Shown: one piece after another, positions 14,469-21,119 of the stretch
Numbering within the stretch: the first letter of the stretch is position 1
Layout: the number at the start of each line of letters is the position of its first letter
Source of the DNA: JOPF133 sp052144935
GTDB taxonomy: Bacteria > Acidobacteriota > Terriglobia > Bryobacterales > Bryobacteraceae
DNA length: 22,249 bases
NCBI GenBank assembly: GCA_052144935.1
Contig: JBKQPR010000044.1
Coordinates: 1 to 22,249 of the forward strand
Direction: 5' to 3'
Notes under the pieces: generated by a model
What the model was told of the DNA's origin: nothing
Database searches by the model: none
What the model saw: only the letters and a program-made list of their open reading frames with translations
Made by a program: the position numbers and the translations under genes

Positions 14469-17057
14469 ATGCCCTTAGCTCCTGGCACGATTTTTGGCCC
14501 CTACCAGATCCTCGCGCTGCTGGGCGCTGGGGGCATGGGCGAGGTCTATCGCGCCCGCGATACCCGCCTGGCCCGCGACGTGGCCCTGAAAACCCTGCCG
14601 CCCGAGTTTGCCCGCGATCATTCCTTCCGCCAGCGCTTCGCGCAGGAGGCTCGCGCCGTGGCCGCGCTCAATCATCCCAACATCGTGGCGGTGTACGACG
14701 TGGGCGCCCAGGGCGATATCGCCTACATGGTCACCGAGCTGGTGGATGGCGAGCCGCTGCGCGCTTGCGGGTACGGACTGCACAGGACGCTCGATCTCGC
14801 CGTGCAGATCTCCAGTGGCTTGGCCGCGGCGCACGCCGCCGGTGTGGTACACCGCGACCTCAAGCCCGCCAACATCCTGGTCACGGGCCCGCGGGCGGGC
14901 ACCCCCGGCCAGGCGAAGATCCTGGATTTCGGTCTGGCCCGATTCGAACCTGCCCACTCTGCCGCGGACACGGCTGCCGAGACCATCACCGAGCTCACCA
15001 AGCCCGGCACGGTGATGGGCACGATCGACTACATGTCTCCGGAGCAGGTCAAAGGGGAGCTCGCCGATCACCGCTCCGACATCTTCAGCTTCGGCCTCAT
15101 TCTGTACGAGCTGCTGGCCGGGAAGCGCCCCTTCCAGGGCGGCTCCGCGGTCGAAACCATGACCGCCATCCTCAAACAGGACACTCCCGAGTTGCCGGAA
15201 AGCGTGCCGCCGCCCGTAGGGGAGATTGTTGCCCATTGCCTGGAAAAGGACGCGGCCAATCGCTTCCAATCGGCCAAAGACCTGTCGTTCGCGCTGGCGC
15301 ACAGCGGAGCGCCGAGCGGAAAAGCGCCCGCCATATCGCTGCCTCGATCGCGCGCGCGCGGCTTGCTTCTACCGGTCGCGGCGATCGTTATCCTCGCCCT
15401 GGGCGCCCTTCTCGGCCGCATCTTGTGGCGCTCGCCCGCGCCGCCGGCCTGGACCGGCGTCATGCTCGGAGGTCCGGAGGTGGCCTATATCCCCAGGCCC
15501 TCCCCGGACGGGCACCTGGTCGCGTTCGTGGGATCGGACGCGGATGACGTGATGCAAGTCTGGGTCATGAAGCCCGGCAATCGCGTCATGTTGAGCCATA
15601 ACCGCGAGCGAGGCGCCGTGCAGACCTGCTCATGGGCGGCGGACGGAAGCCGCATTTATTATGACCGCTGGTACGATCAGCCCAAGGGCGTTTTCAGCAT
15701 TCCCGCTCTCGGCGGCGACGAGCAGTTGGTCTTGGAAGACGCCATGATGCCGGAGGCCCTGCCGGATGGGAGCCTGCTCCTGGTCAAGATCAATCCCGAG
15801 CACCGCTACCAGGTGTTTCGCTATTGGCCCGATACGGGCAAGTTGCAGGGCTATGCCATCGAAGTGTCCGCCTTGAATTCGGCTTACTCCGCCATTCGAG
15901 CAGGTCCGGCGGGGCGCCAGGCGCTGGTGCTCGGAAGCGCCATGGGGCCGGGAGCGGCAGCCGGAGTGCATCTGTACTTGGTCGATCTGGCGTCGGGAAA
16001 AATGAGCCCGCTTCCCGAGGAATCGCCCGGCGAATTCAGCAACGCCTCTTCCGGCGGCGCCTTTACGCGCGATGGAAAGTATGCGCTGGCCGTCAGTCTG
16101 CGGGGGAGCGCGTATCGCCTGGCGGCCATCCCACTCGATGGCCGGGCCCTGGGGGCACCCCCATCCCGGACCCTGCTGACTTTGACTCAAGTGGTTTATT
16201 CGCTGGATACCGCGCCCGATGGCAGCATCTATCTCGACCAGAACGACCGTCCGAAAACCCTGGTGCGCTTCGCGCTAAGCGGCGGCCACGTAGAGAGGAT
16301 CGCCACGGTCTCGAGCGAGATGGGTGACGATAGTTTTGCCGTGCTGCCGGATGGCCGGGCGCTGTGGATCGAGCAGACCGAAGGCCGACACCGGTTGATA
16401 CTGGTGGAGCCGGGGAAAGATCCCGTGCCGCTGGTCAACACCACCGAAGAAACCGCTTGGCCGATGACGGCTGCCGGGGCGGGCCAAGTGGCCTTCATGC
16501 TCGGGGGACAGCGCCGAACCATCGCCATGGCCGCTCTCTCCAATAACCGCATCACGCGCCAGATTCCTTTCGACAAGGGACAAGTGATTGGCATGGCGGC
16601 ATCGCCGGATGGGAAGACGCTCTACTGCGCGGCCGCGGGCGCGGTCTGGGCCGTCCCGCTCTCGGGAGAAGCGCCGCACAAAATTCGCGCCGGCGACGGT
16701 GTCACCGTGGACGCCTCCACCCAAAGCCTGGTGATCGAAGTGTTGGAGCCGCCCAGCACCCGCCTGGTCCGCATTCCCTTGGGCGGCGGGCCCGAGCAGG
16801 AGATCGCCGGTTCGTTCCACCTGGGCATGGGCATCGATCCCGGCAGTATCCGCGACGGAAAGCTGGTAGCGCCGATGGCGTCGCCTTATTGGTACGACCC
16901 TCCCGGCGTCTTCAATCTGAAGACCGGCGCATCCACCCGCATTCCGCTCGATTATGCCGGCGACTTCCACCACATGGCCTGGACTCCCGATGGCAAAATT
17001 ATGGCGGTGGCGGCCGAGTGGAGGGGGACGCTGTGGAAGTTTAGTGAGGGGAAATGA
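14469..17057 (+). CDS. Transmembrane Ser/Thr protein kinase with C-terminal TolB/WD40-like propeller
   Basis: 862 residues from the ATG at 14469 (MPLAPGTIFGPYQIL is the usual kinase start; upstream in-frame codons are not conserved). The Hanks-type kinase domain spans about 11-278: glycine loop GAGGMGEV (19-26), Lys41, catalytic loop HRDLKPAN (128-135), DFG (153-155), SPE (190-192) and DIFSFG (204-209). All catalytic residues are present. One membrane helix follows (about 298-320), preceded by basic residues, placing the kinase inside and the C-terminal half outside. Residues 325-862 carry repeated PDG turns of a TolB/WD40-like propeller (for example SPDGKTLYCAA and TPDGKIMAV), a likely sensor or binding module. 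This architecture is much expanded in Solibacter-like Acidobacteria. No phosphatase or obvious substrate gene is adjacent. Confidence 0.92.
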   Translation: MPLAPGTIFGPYQILALLGAGGMGEVYRARDTRLARDVALKTLPPEFARDHSFRQRFAQEARAVAALNHPNIVAVYDVGAQGDIAYMVTELVDGEPLRACGYGLHRTLDLAVQISSGLAAAHAAGVVHRDLKPANILVTGPRAGTPGQAKILDFGLARFEPAHSAADTAAETITELTKPGTVMGTIDYMSPEQVKGELADHRSDIFSFGLILYELLAGKRPFQGGSAVETMTAILKQDTPELPESVPPPVGEIVAHCLEKDAANRFQSAKDLSFALAHSGAPSGKAPAISLPRSRARGLLLPVAAIVILALGALLGRILWRSPAPPAWTGVMLGGPEVAYIPRPSPDGHLVAFVGSDADDVMQVWVMKPGNRVMLSHNRERGAVQTCSWAADGSRIYYDRWYDQPKGVFSIPALGGDEQLVLEDAMMPEALPDGSLLLVKINPEHRYQVFRYWPDTGKLQGYAIEVSALNSAYSAIRAGPAGRQALVLGSAMGPGAAAGVHLYLVDLASGKMSPLPEESPGEFSNASSGGAFTRDGKYALAVSLRGSAYRLAAIPLDGRALGAPPSRTLLTLTQVVYSLDTAPDGSIYLDQNDRPKTLVRFALSGGHVERIATVSSEMGDDSFAVLPDGRALWIEQTEGRHRLILVEPGKDPVPLVNTTEETAWPMTAAGAGQVAFMLGGQRRTIAMAALSNNRITRQIPFDKGQVIGMAASPDGKTLYCAAAGAVWAVPLSGEAPHKIRAGDGVTVDASTQSLVIEVLEPPSTRLVRIPLGGGPEQEIAGSFHLGMGIDPGSIRDGKLVAPMASPYWYDPPGVFNLKTGASTRIPLDYAGDFHHMAWTPDGKIMAVAAEWRGTLWKFSEGK

Positions 17058-17138
17058 ACGAGGCGGTCGGTCAGACCGGCAGGAAGGTACTCGTTACGGA
17101 GCCATAGCGCCGGCTGGCGTCGTCGTTCAGAACTGCAC

Positions 17139-17144
17139 TATAAT
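17139..17144 (+). promoter_or_regulatory. Consensus -10 box of the Uma2-like gene
   Basis: TATAAT, 12 nt before the ATG at 17157; no good -35 at 17-nt spacing and no Shine-Dalgarno sequence. The rest of 17058-17138 after the kinase stop shows only a weak 5-bp hairpin (17064-17078). Confidence 0.45.
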
Positions 17145-17156
17145 CGAGCCAGCATT

Positions 17157-17696
17157 ATGGCGGCTACGACCCACCTTCTGACCGTCGAGGACTTCCGTAA
17201 ACTCCCGGAGGACGATGGGCCCGTCTAGCATGAACTTCGCTCTGGAGGGCTCATCGCGGTGACACGACCGCAACTCAAACACCACCTGATCCAGGCGCGC
17301 ATTCGGGATTTGCTGAAGGCGATCGCGCCAGCGGGCGCTTTCGTCGAATACGAGGTCGCGTTTCGGGCTCTGCCGGAGCATGAACTCCGGGTTGCCGGCG
17401 TGGCCTACGTCTCCTGGGAACGCATGTCCGGAGTAGACCCAGACGACAACATCCGGGGCGCACCGGATCTGGTCATCGAGGTGCTCTCGCCTTCCAACAC
17501 CGTTGCTGAAATCTACGAGAAGGAAAAACTCTGCCTGGAAAACGGAGCCCAGCAATTCTGGGTTGTCGATGCGGATCGCCGCCAGATGAAGGTATCCACT
17601 CGGGACGGCCACACCCGCACCTGGCGCTCGGGCCAGCGGATCCCTTTGCCATTCTTCGGGGGCGCTGAGGTGGCGGTCGATGCGATCTTCGATTGA
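17157..17696 (+). pseudogene. Uma2-family PD-(D/E)xK nuclease gene interrupted by in-frame amber codon
   Basis: From the ATG at 17157 the frame reads a typical Uma2 beginning (MAATTHLLTVEDFRKLPEDD then GPV), then TAG at 17226-17228 where the family normally has an aromatic residue before HEL. The same frame continues with HELRSGGLIAVTRPQLKHH and runs to the TGA at 17694-17696, with the nuclease core APDLVIEVLSPSN, the EKEKLCLENGAQQFWVVD segment and a normal C-terminus. A GTG at 17259 could restart translation (145 residues) but would lack the N-terminus. Two further positions are off-consensus: GGL where GEL is usual, and RVAGVAYV where an Asp is usual. I read this as a decayed gene; readthrough of TAG is a remote alternative. 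Uma2 proteins are abundant, poorly understood putative nucleases. Confidence 0.8.
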
Positions 17697-17739
17697 ACGG
17701 CGCTGACTCTCGCGCCCGCGTAGGATCTGTCACTTGTAT

Positions 17740-17905
17740 GCCGGGTCACCAACCCTCCCGGTCCTGGAAAGGTTGGGACCCTTTTCAGCGCGGCGCTCAG
17801 CGTCTGACCCGCTCTCAAGCAGGCCACTGCCAGATGAAACTGCCGCTGCGCAATGGGGTCTTTCGCAGCCGCCATTTGCAGGTGAGCGACGACCGCGGTG
17901 AGGCA
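17740..17905 (-). pseudogene. C-terminal remnant of a TPR gene
   Basis: Directly after the stop of the YdcF-like gene, and in its frame, the minus strand reads LTAVVAHLQMAAAKDPIAQR followed by QFHLAVACL, which looks like a TPR helix pair. After ACL the plausible continuation moves to another frame (ESGSDAERRAEKGPNLSRTG), so an indel lies near 17810-17820. There is no start codon of its own. The fragment is short and the identification rests on pattern alone. Confidence 0.4.
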
Positions 17906-17908
17906 ACG

Positions 17909-18580
17909 CTAATCCTTCAGCCGCATGATGCGCCGGACCATCCATTCCGGCATTCTCGGGATCGTACGGTAGGCCGCCAGTTTAATCGTCTCCTTGAGCA
18001 CATACTTGCGATCCTCGGAACGAACCCACCAGTCGCGTTTCGTAAGGGAGGTGTAACTGGTTGGAACCGGGCAATAGTAGACTTCGAGAGAAGTATCGCG
18101 GAACACCCTGCCGAATGTCACAGCTACGCGGCGCAGGTGAATGTCGGTACTAACTACAATCATGCGCCGTACCGTATCGCCTTCCAGATACTCTCGTATT
18201 GCCAGCGCTTCGCCGTACGTGCTGCATCTGCGAAGCCTGGGCTTCCTGATGCGAGTGCCCGAGGCATTTTTCTCGCAAAAGAAATGGCGTTCGTCCGGCG
18301 CGGTGCGATTCCGTATTGCGAGCAGCTCCGCCGTGCCGTCGAACTCGATGGCCGGCATCTTGCTGACCTCGAAACGCCCGACACTCAGTACTAACCGCGG
18401 CGCAATACCTGCCCGATAGAGGTCGATCCCGTATCGCTTTCGTTCCATCCGCCCTGCAAGCACGAAAATGATATCGACCGGCTTGGGTGAATCGTTTCGC
18501 GTAAGATTCTCGTACACCAGGGACAACGGTGAATGCCACCAGGCAGCCGCGTATTTTCCGGGTATTGAAGTGGATCCCAT
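17909..18580 (-). CDS. YdcF/ElyC/SanA-like DUF218 protein
   Basis: 223 residues from the ATG at 18580. The frame is open up to 18955, but the upstream part is coding sequence of the PIN toxin remnant, so that extension is rejected. DUF218 features are the first strand VDIIFVLAGRMERKRYGIDL (35-54), RAGIAPRLVLSVGRFE (56-71), STYGEALAIREYL (120-132, in the place of the usual E-S-x-N-T), and VVSTDIHLRRVAVTF (142-156). There is no signal peptide or membrane helix before the domain, unlike SanA/ElyC. Family members are linked to envelope metabolism but the reaction is not settled. It lies 86 nt downstream of the toxin remnant with its own promoter-like elements. Confidence 0.75.
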   Translation of the reverse strand: MGSTSIPGKYAAAWWHSPLSLVYENLTRNDSPKPVDIIFVLAGRMERKRYGIDLYRAGIAPRLVLSVGRFEVSKMPAIEFDGTAELLAIRNRTAPDERHFFCEKNASGTRIRKPRLRRCSTYGEALAIREYLEGDTVRRMIVVSTDIHLRRVAVTFGRVFRDTSLEVYYCPVPTSYTSLTKRDWWVRSEDRKYVLKETIKLAAYRTIPRMPEWMVRRIMRLKD

Positions 18581-18591
18581 TCTCGTGGTGC

Positions 18592-18618
18592 AGGATACCA
18601 CCTTGCCGGTGGCGTCAA
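18592..18618 (-). promoter_or_regulatory. Candidate promoter with palindromic spacer before YdcF-like gene
   Basis: On the minus strand TTGACG (18613-18618) and TATCCT (18592-18597) are separated by 15 nt that form an inverted repeat, CCACC-GGCAA-GGTGG (18598-18612). The 15-nt spacing is short for a housekeeping promoter; a regulator binding the palindrome would be a natural explanation. It ends 11 nt before the ATG. Confidence 0.35.
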
Positions 18619-18666
18619 CAGCCGCGCGCCTCCGGTATCGCAACTCGCAGAGACGCGCCCTCCTTT

Positions 18667-19076
18667 CTATTGGACCGCCGCCCAGTCTTCGATCTGAAGC
18701 CCCGCAACGCGTCCGAATTCGCGGACGTTGTGTGTTGCGAGGACGTGACCACGCGTCAAGGCCGATCCCTGCGATGAGCACATCGTAAGCGCCGATTCGT
18801 TCGCCTCGTCCTTCCAGATCCGCCCTGATGGCGCCGGATCGTTCGCCCGCAGCGTGGTCCAATTCCACCAGTTGAAAGCCGACAAAACTGCCGGCAGATA
18901 GCAATGCTTTTTTGCGGTTCCCGGCTGCGCAACGCGCCAAACACCAACTCGGCAACCGTCACAGTCGAGAGAAAGACCGCGTTCCGATTCCTGGCAGCCA
19001 ATTGCCCAGCCACATGAACATTGCGCCCTCGCAGCAACTCGATGGCGATGTCAGTATCAAGCAGATAGGTCGTCAC
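18667..19076 (-). pseudogene. PIN-domain (VapC-like) toxin gene with two frameshifts
   Basis: The GTG at 19076 overlaps the antitoxin stop (GTGA), the usual toxin-antitoxin coupling. The first frame gives MTTYLLDTDIAIELLRGRNV and continues to about ICRQF, with Asp7 and Glu43 of the PIN site. Near 18878-18888 the homologous sequence moves to a second frame (FQLVELDHAAGERSGAIRAD, then GAYDVLIAG with the third acidic residue). Near 18760-18766 one extra G moves it to a third frame (ALTRGHVLATHNVREFGRVA, ending EDWAAVQ) and a stop at 18667. All PIN catalytic residues are still recognisable, so inactivation looks recent. The first frame alone would give a scrambled 106-residue product. VapC toxins are RNases. 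Confidence 0.85.
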
Positions 19077-19330
19077 AGATTGGCCCGGTTTTCCACGGGC
19101 GGCTGGGCCGGGCGATCCAGTTCCGGCAGGCTCCTGATCAGCTCTGTGAATAACGCCGCTGGCCAGCCATGCTGGACGGCCTCATCCACCACGCGGGTCG
19201 GCAAGGAAGGATGCACAGGCGCTTTGTCGCATCCGGCTTGTGACAGGTCATGAATGATCCGAGCCACCTCGTCCACCTGTTCCGGACGCAGCTTCTTGAG
19301 TTCGGTGATGACCTCTTCCACTGACGCCAT
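19073..19330 (-). CDS. Antitoxin-like small protein partner of the PIN toxin
   Basis: 85 residues, ATG at 19330. It begins MASVEEVITELKKLRPEQVD, a mostly helical acidic/basic segment, then a linker (PSLPTRVVDEAV) and the end PELDRPAQPPVENRANL. It has no zinc or ribbon-helix motif that I recognise, but position, size and the 4-nt overlap with the PIN gene identify it as the antitoxin of the pair. It remains intact while the toxin is broken, the expected survivor. TAGGGT lies 6 nt before the ATG, possibly a -10 for a leaderless message; no Shine-Dalgarno sequence is evident. Confidence 0.7.
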   Translation of the reverse strand: MASVEEVITELKKLRPEQVDEVARIIHDLSQAGCDKAPVHPSLPTRVVDEAVQHGWPAALFTELIRSLPELDRPAQPPVENRANL

Positions 19331-19388
19331 ACTTCTACCCTACGCCACGCAACGCAGAAAATCCAGGTTAGTGGACCACGTCGCGGCC

Positions 19389-19568
19389 CTAAGAGCTTTG
19401 GAGGGCTTCGTGTGAGTCGGCGGAGTCAGCGTGTAGTTCCCGATCCGCGCACGACCGCGTCGCCAGTTCGGCGAATTGGGCGTAGGCGGCCAAGTGGACC
19501 TGGTGCGCCGCCGCCGGATGCCGGTCGACTTGCCGGGAGTAAAGCCGACCAATCCCAAGCGGTACCGC
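19389..19568 (-). pseudogene. Possible C-terminal gene remnant
   Basis: An open minus-strand frame of 59 codons with high GC in third positions reads, in part, VDRHPAAAHQVHLAAYAQFA and ELATRSCADRELHADSADSH, ending at TAG (19389-19391). It has no start codon after the preceding in-frame stop (19569-19571). Another frame of the same DNA starts with a GTG overlapping the HEPN stop (GTGA, 19576) and gives a 78-residue Arg/Pro/Thr-rich product that does not look real. I treat this stretch as a fragment of an unidentified gene. Confidence 0.3.
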
Positions 19569-19572
19569 TCAC

Positions 19573-20532
19573 TCACGCTCCCGCCAATTGTGCAATCTTG
19601 GCTGCAATCGCTCTGCGGACGTCAGCCGACTTGATCTCTTTGAACTTCTCTAAGGCAAAACTCCCACGGTCTTCGTCCGTTGGATCGTACAATTCCGCCA
19701 GGGCGACACGACGATCCTCTTCCCCAGGCGGAAGTTTCTGAACCGCGGTCACAAGTACTTGTCGCACTCGACGTTCAACTTCGCGGCAATTCTCAAACAA
19801 CCACTCCCGGTTTTCGTCGCCCAGTCTACTGCCGTGTACTATCCGGGAACGAATCTCGTAGAACCTCTTTATAAACCTGACAACAACCTCCGTTTCCGCA
19901 GGATTGTCTTGTGCGATCAGTGCGGCGGCACGACGGCTTATACGGCGTGTAACGGAGTCCCGCTCAGGCACAAGCGTTGATTCGAGCGCCGTGGCGTAGT
20001 CCACGATCCGATCCACATCGTCCCTGTTGGGATCGAATTGCTTCGCTCCGCCGCCTAAGAAGAACCGTCTTGCTCCGGCGAACCAATCAGAACTCCATGA
20101 CTGACTTTCTCGAATGCCATCAGCGAACGCTTTCCATGATTGGCTTTCCTCCGGCTCAACCTTAAATCGCAGGGGAGAGTAGCTGTTCAGATCGTTCATC
20201 GCTCGGTATGGGGACTGAACGCCCGGTTTGCCGCTCGGTGGAATAATCGCCCGTTTGATGAATGATATGTCACCAGCCTTGTAAAGCCGAAGAAGAAGCA
20301 AAGTATTTTCGATGTCGTTAGGAATGCCACCAACTGGAGAGCCCGGATCACCGAGGGGTAACTGGCTATAGGATTTCTCGAAAATCCAATCGTCCTGGTT
20401 TACCTCTACAGATGAGAAAACCTCTCTAAGATCCTTGAATCGAAGACCAACAGAGTTAATCGTGAACTCGCCAAAGTCAAGGCTCTCCGCAGTTGAGTCG
20501 AGATTGCGGATTAAGATAAGCGCCCTGAACAT
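19573..20532 (-). CDS. HEPN-domain (Apea-type) protein
   Basis: 319 residues, first possible start ATG at 20532, with no Shine-Dalgarno sequence. The start overlaps the TAA of the small upstream frame (TAATG), so translation is probably coupled. The C-terminal third is HEPN-like: helix VDRIVDYATALESTLVPERD (173-192), then FIKRFYEIRSRIVHGSRL with the R-x4-H motif Arg228-His233 typical of HEPN RNases. The N-terminal part (IPNDIENTLLLLRLYKAG near 70-87, YRAMNDLNSYSP, WKAFADGIRESQSW) looks like the domain that accompanies Apea-type HEPN. ApeA is known as an anti-phage HEPN protein but is longer; a defence role here is inference. Base composition is visibly lower in GC than the flanks, suggesting acquisition. 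It ends just before the toxin-antitoxin locus. Confidence 0.72.
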   Translation of the reverse strand: MFRALILIRNLDSTAESLDFGEFTINSVGLRFKDLREVFSSVEVNQDDWIFEKSYSQLPLGDPGSPVGGIPNDIENTLLLLRLYKAGDISFIKRAIIPPSGKPGVQSPYRAMNDLNSYSPLRFKVEPEESQSWKAFADGIRESQSWSSDWFAGARRFFLGGGAKQFDPNRDDVDRIVDYATALESTLVPERDSVTRRISRRAAALIAQDNPAETEVVVRFIKRFYEIRSRIVHGSRLGDENREWLFENCREVERRVRQVLVTAVQKLPPGEEDRRVALAELYDPTDEDRGSFALEKFKEIKSADVRRAIAAKIAQLAGA

Positions 20533-20677
20533 TAGAGCAGAGCCGACACCCGGAGACCCGGTGGTACTACTCCGGTCTTCACCTGGGATGAGGTTTCTCT
20601 GAGCGTCGCGAATACGTTTGCGAAGGAGTCGTTGTCCTCCTCGCAGAGAACCGCGCCTTCACGTCGAATGCTTTCAT
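20532..20677 (-). pseudogene. Small frameshifted gene inside the HEPN operon
   Basis: An ATG at 20677 overlaps the stop of the 84-residue gene (ATGA) and reads MKAFDVKARFS, then loses sense. One frame over, the sequence continues CEEDNDSFANVFATLRETS and on to a TAA at 20532-20534, which overlaps the HEPN start. Restoring one base near 20645 gives a 48-residue protein that fits both overlaps exactly. Either the gene is broken, or the read has a one-base error. No family recognised. Confidence 0.45.
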
Positions 20678-20928
20678 TGGCGATCCTGCTGTAACGTCGC
20701 TAATGCGTCTTCGGCGTTTTCGAAGTGTCCGGTCCAATCGGTCTGTGTGTTGTCGCCGTTGATTCGCATGATGCGCCAGTCGTTCCGGCTGGGCGCTCCG
20801 AAGTTCGCAATTCTCGCCGTCTTCCCGTCAGGCATCCCGCCGACTCGGTAGACGGTGACCTGACCACCAGCAAAAACCGGCCCGTCACCAAACCAAGCGT
20901 CTTCGTGCAGCGTGAAGATGTGTTGCAT
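20674..20928 (-). CDS. Small protein of unknown function, first gene of the HEPN operon
   Basis: 84 residues, ATG at 20928 with a good ribosome binding site (GGAGGA, 20932-20937) and a -10-like TACAAT at 20945-20950. No signal peptide. The sequence has many turns and short strands (DAWFGDGPVFAGGQVTVYRV, DWRIMRINGDNTQTDWTG) and ends with a helix (NAEDALATLQQDRQ). I do not recognise the family. Its stop overlaps the ATG of the next small frame, so it opens a coupled three-gene unit leading to the HEPN gene, and it might be a partner of that protein. Confidence 0.6.
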   Translation of the reverse strand: MQHIFTLHEDAWFGDGPVFAGGQVTVYRVGGMPDGKTARIANFGAPSRNDWRIMRINGDNTQTDWTGHFENAEDALATLQQDRQ

Positions 20929-20944
20929 GTGTCCTCCACACTCA

Positions 20945-20950
20945 ATTGTA
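20945..20950 (-). promoter_or_regulatory. Candidate -10 of the HEPN operon
   Basis: TACAAT on the minus strand, 16 nt before the ATG at 20928, leaving room for the Shine-Dalgarno sequence. No clear -35. The remaining 20951-21039 shows no gene. Confidence 0.4.
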
Positions 20951-21039
20951 GCGCGGCGGGCGAAATGGGAAGCCTCCGGCCGACCATGCTCGCCTCACCG
21001 CCCACCCAGCAACGACCCCGCAGCTCCTACGTCCAGCCT

Positions 21040-21087
21040 AAAAAAAAACGCCCGTGGCACAGACTTTTCGCCCAGTCGTGCCACGGG
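21040..21087 (-). terminator. Rho-independent terminator of nrdJ
   Basis: A perfect 10-bp stem, CCCGTGGCAC (21051-21060) with GTGCCACGGG (21078-21087), extends past a bulged A by GACT/AGTC (21062-21065 and 21074-21077), closing an 8-nt loop. On the minus strand it is followed by a run of nine T (21040-21048). It lies 33 nt after the reductase stop. The long symmetrical stem could also be a dispersed repeat used as a terminator. Confidence 0.88.
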
Positions 21088-21119
21088 TGGCGATTCTCCC
21101 ATCGCGAGAGTCGAAAAAC

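Noticed and set aside
17064..17078. Hairpin after the kinase gene as its terminator
   Set aside because: Only 5 bp (CGGTC/GACCG) with no T-run.
18581..18955. A 125-residue N-terminal extension of the DUF218 protein
   Set aside because: This part of the frame holds the middle section of the PIN toxin (ending at GAYDVLIAG) and then nonsense, not a DUF218 domain.
19340..19576. A 78-residue gene starting with GTG that overlaps the HEPN stop
   Set aside because: The product is low-complexity (Arg/Pro/Thr) and another frame of the same DNA looks more protein-like; the GTGA overlap alone is weak evidence.
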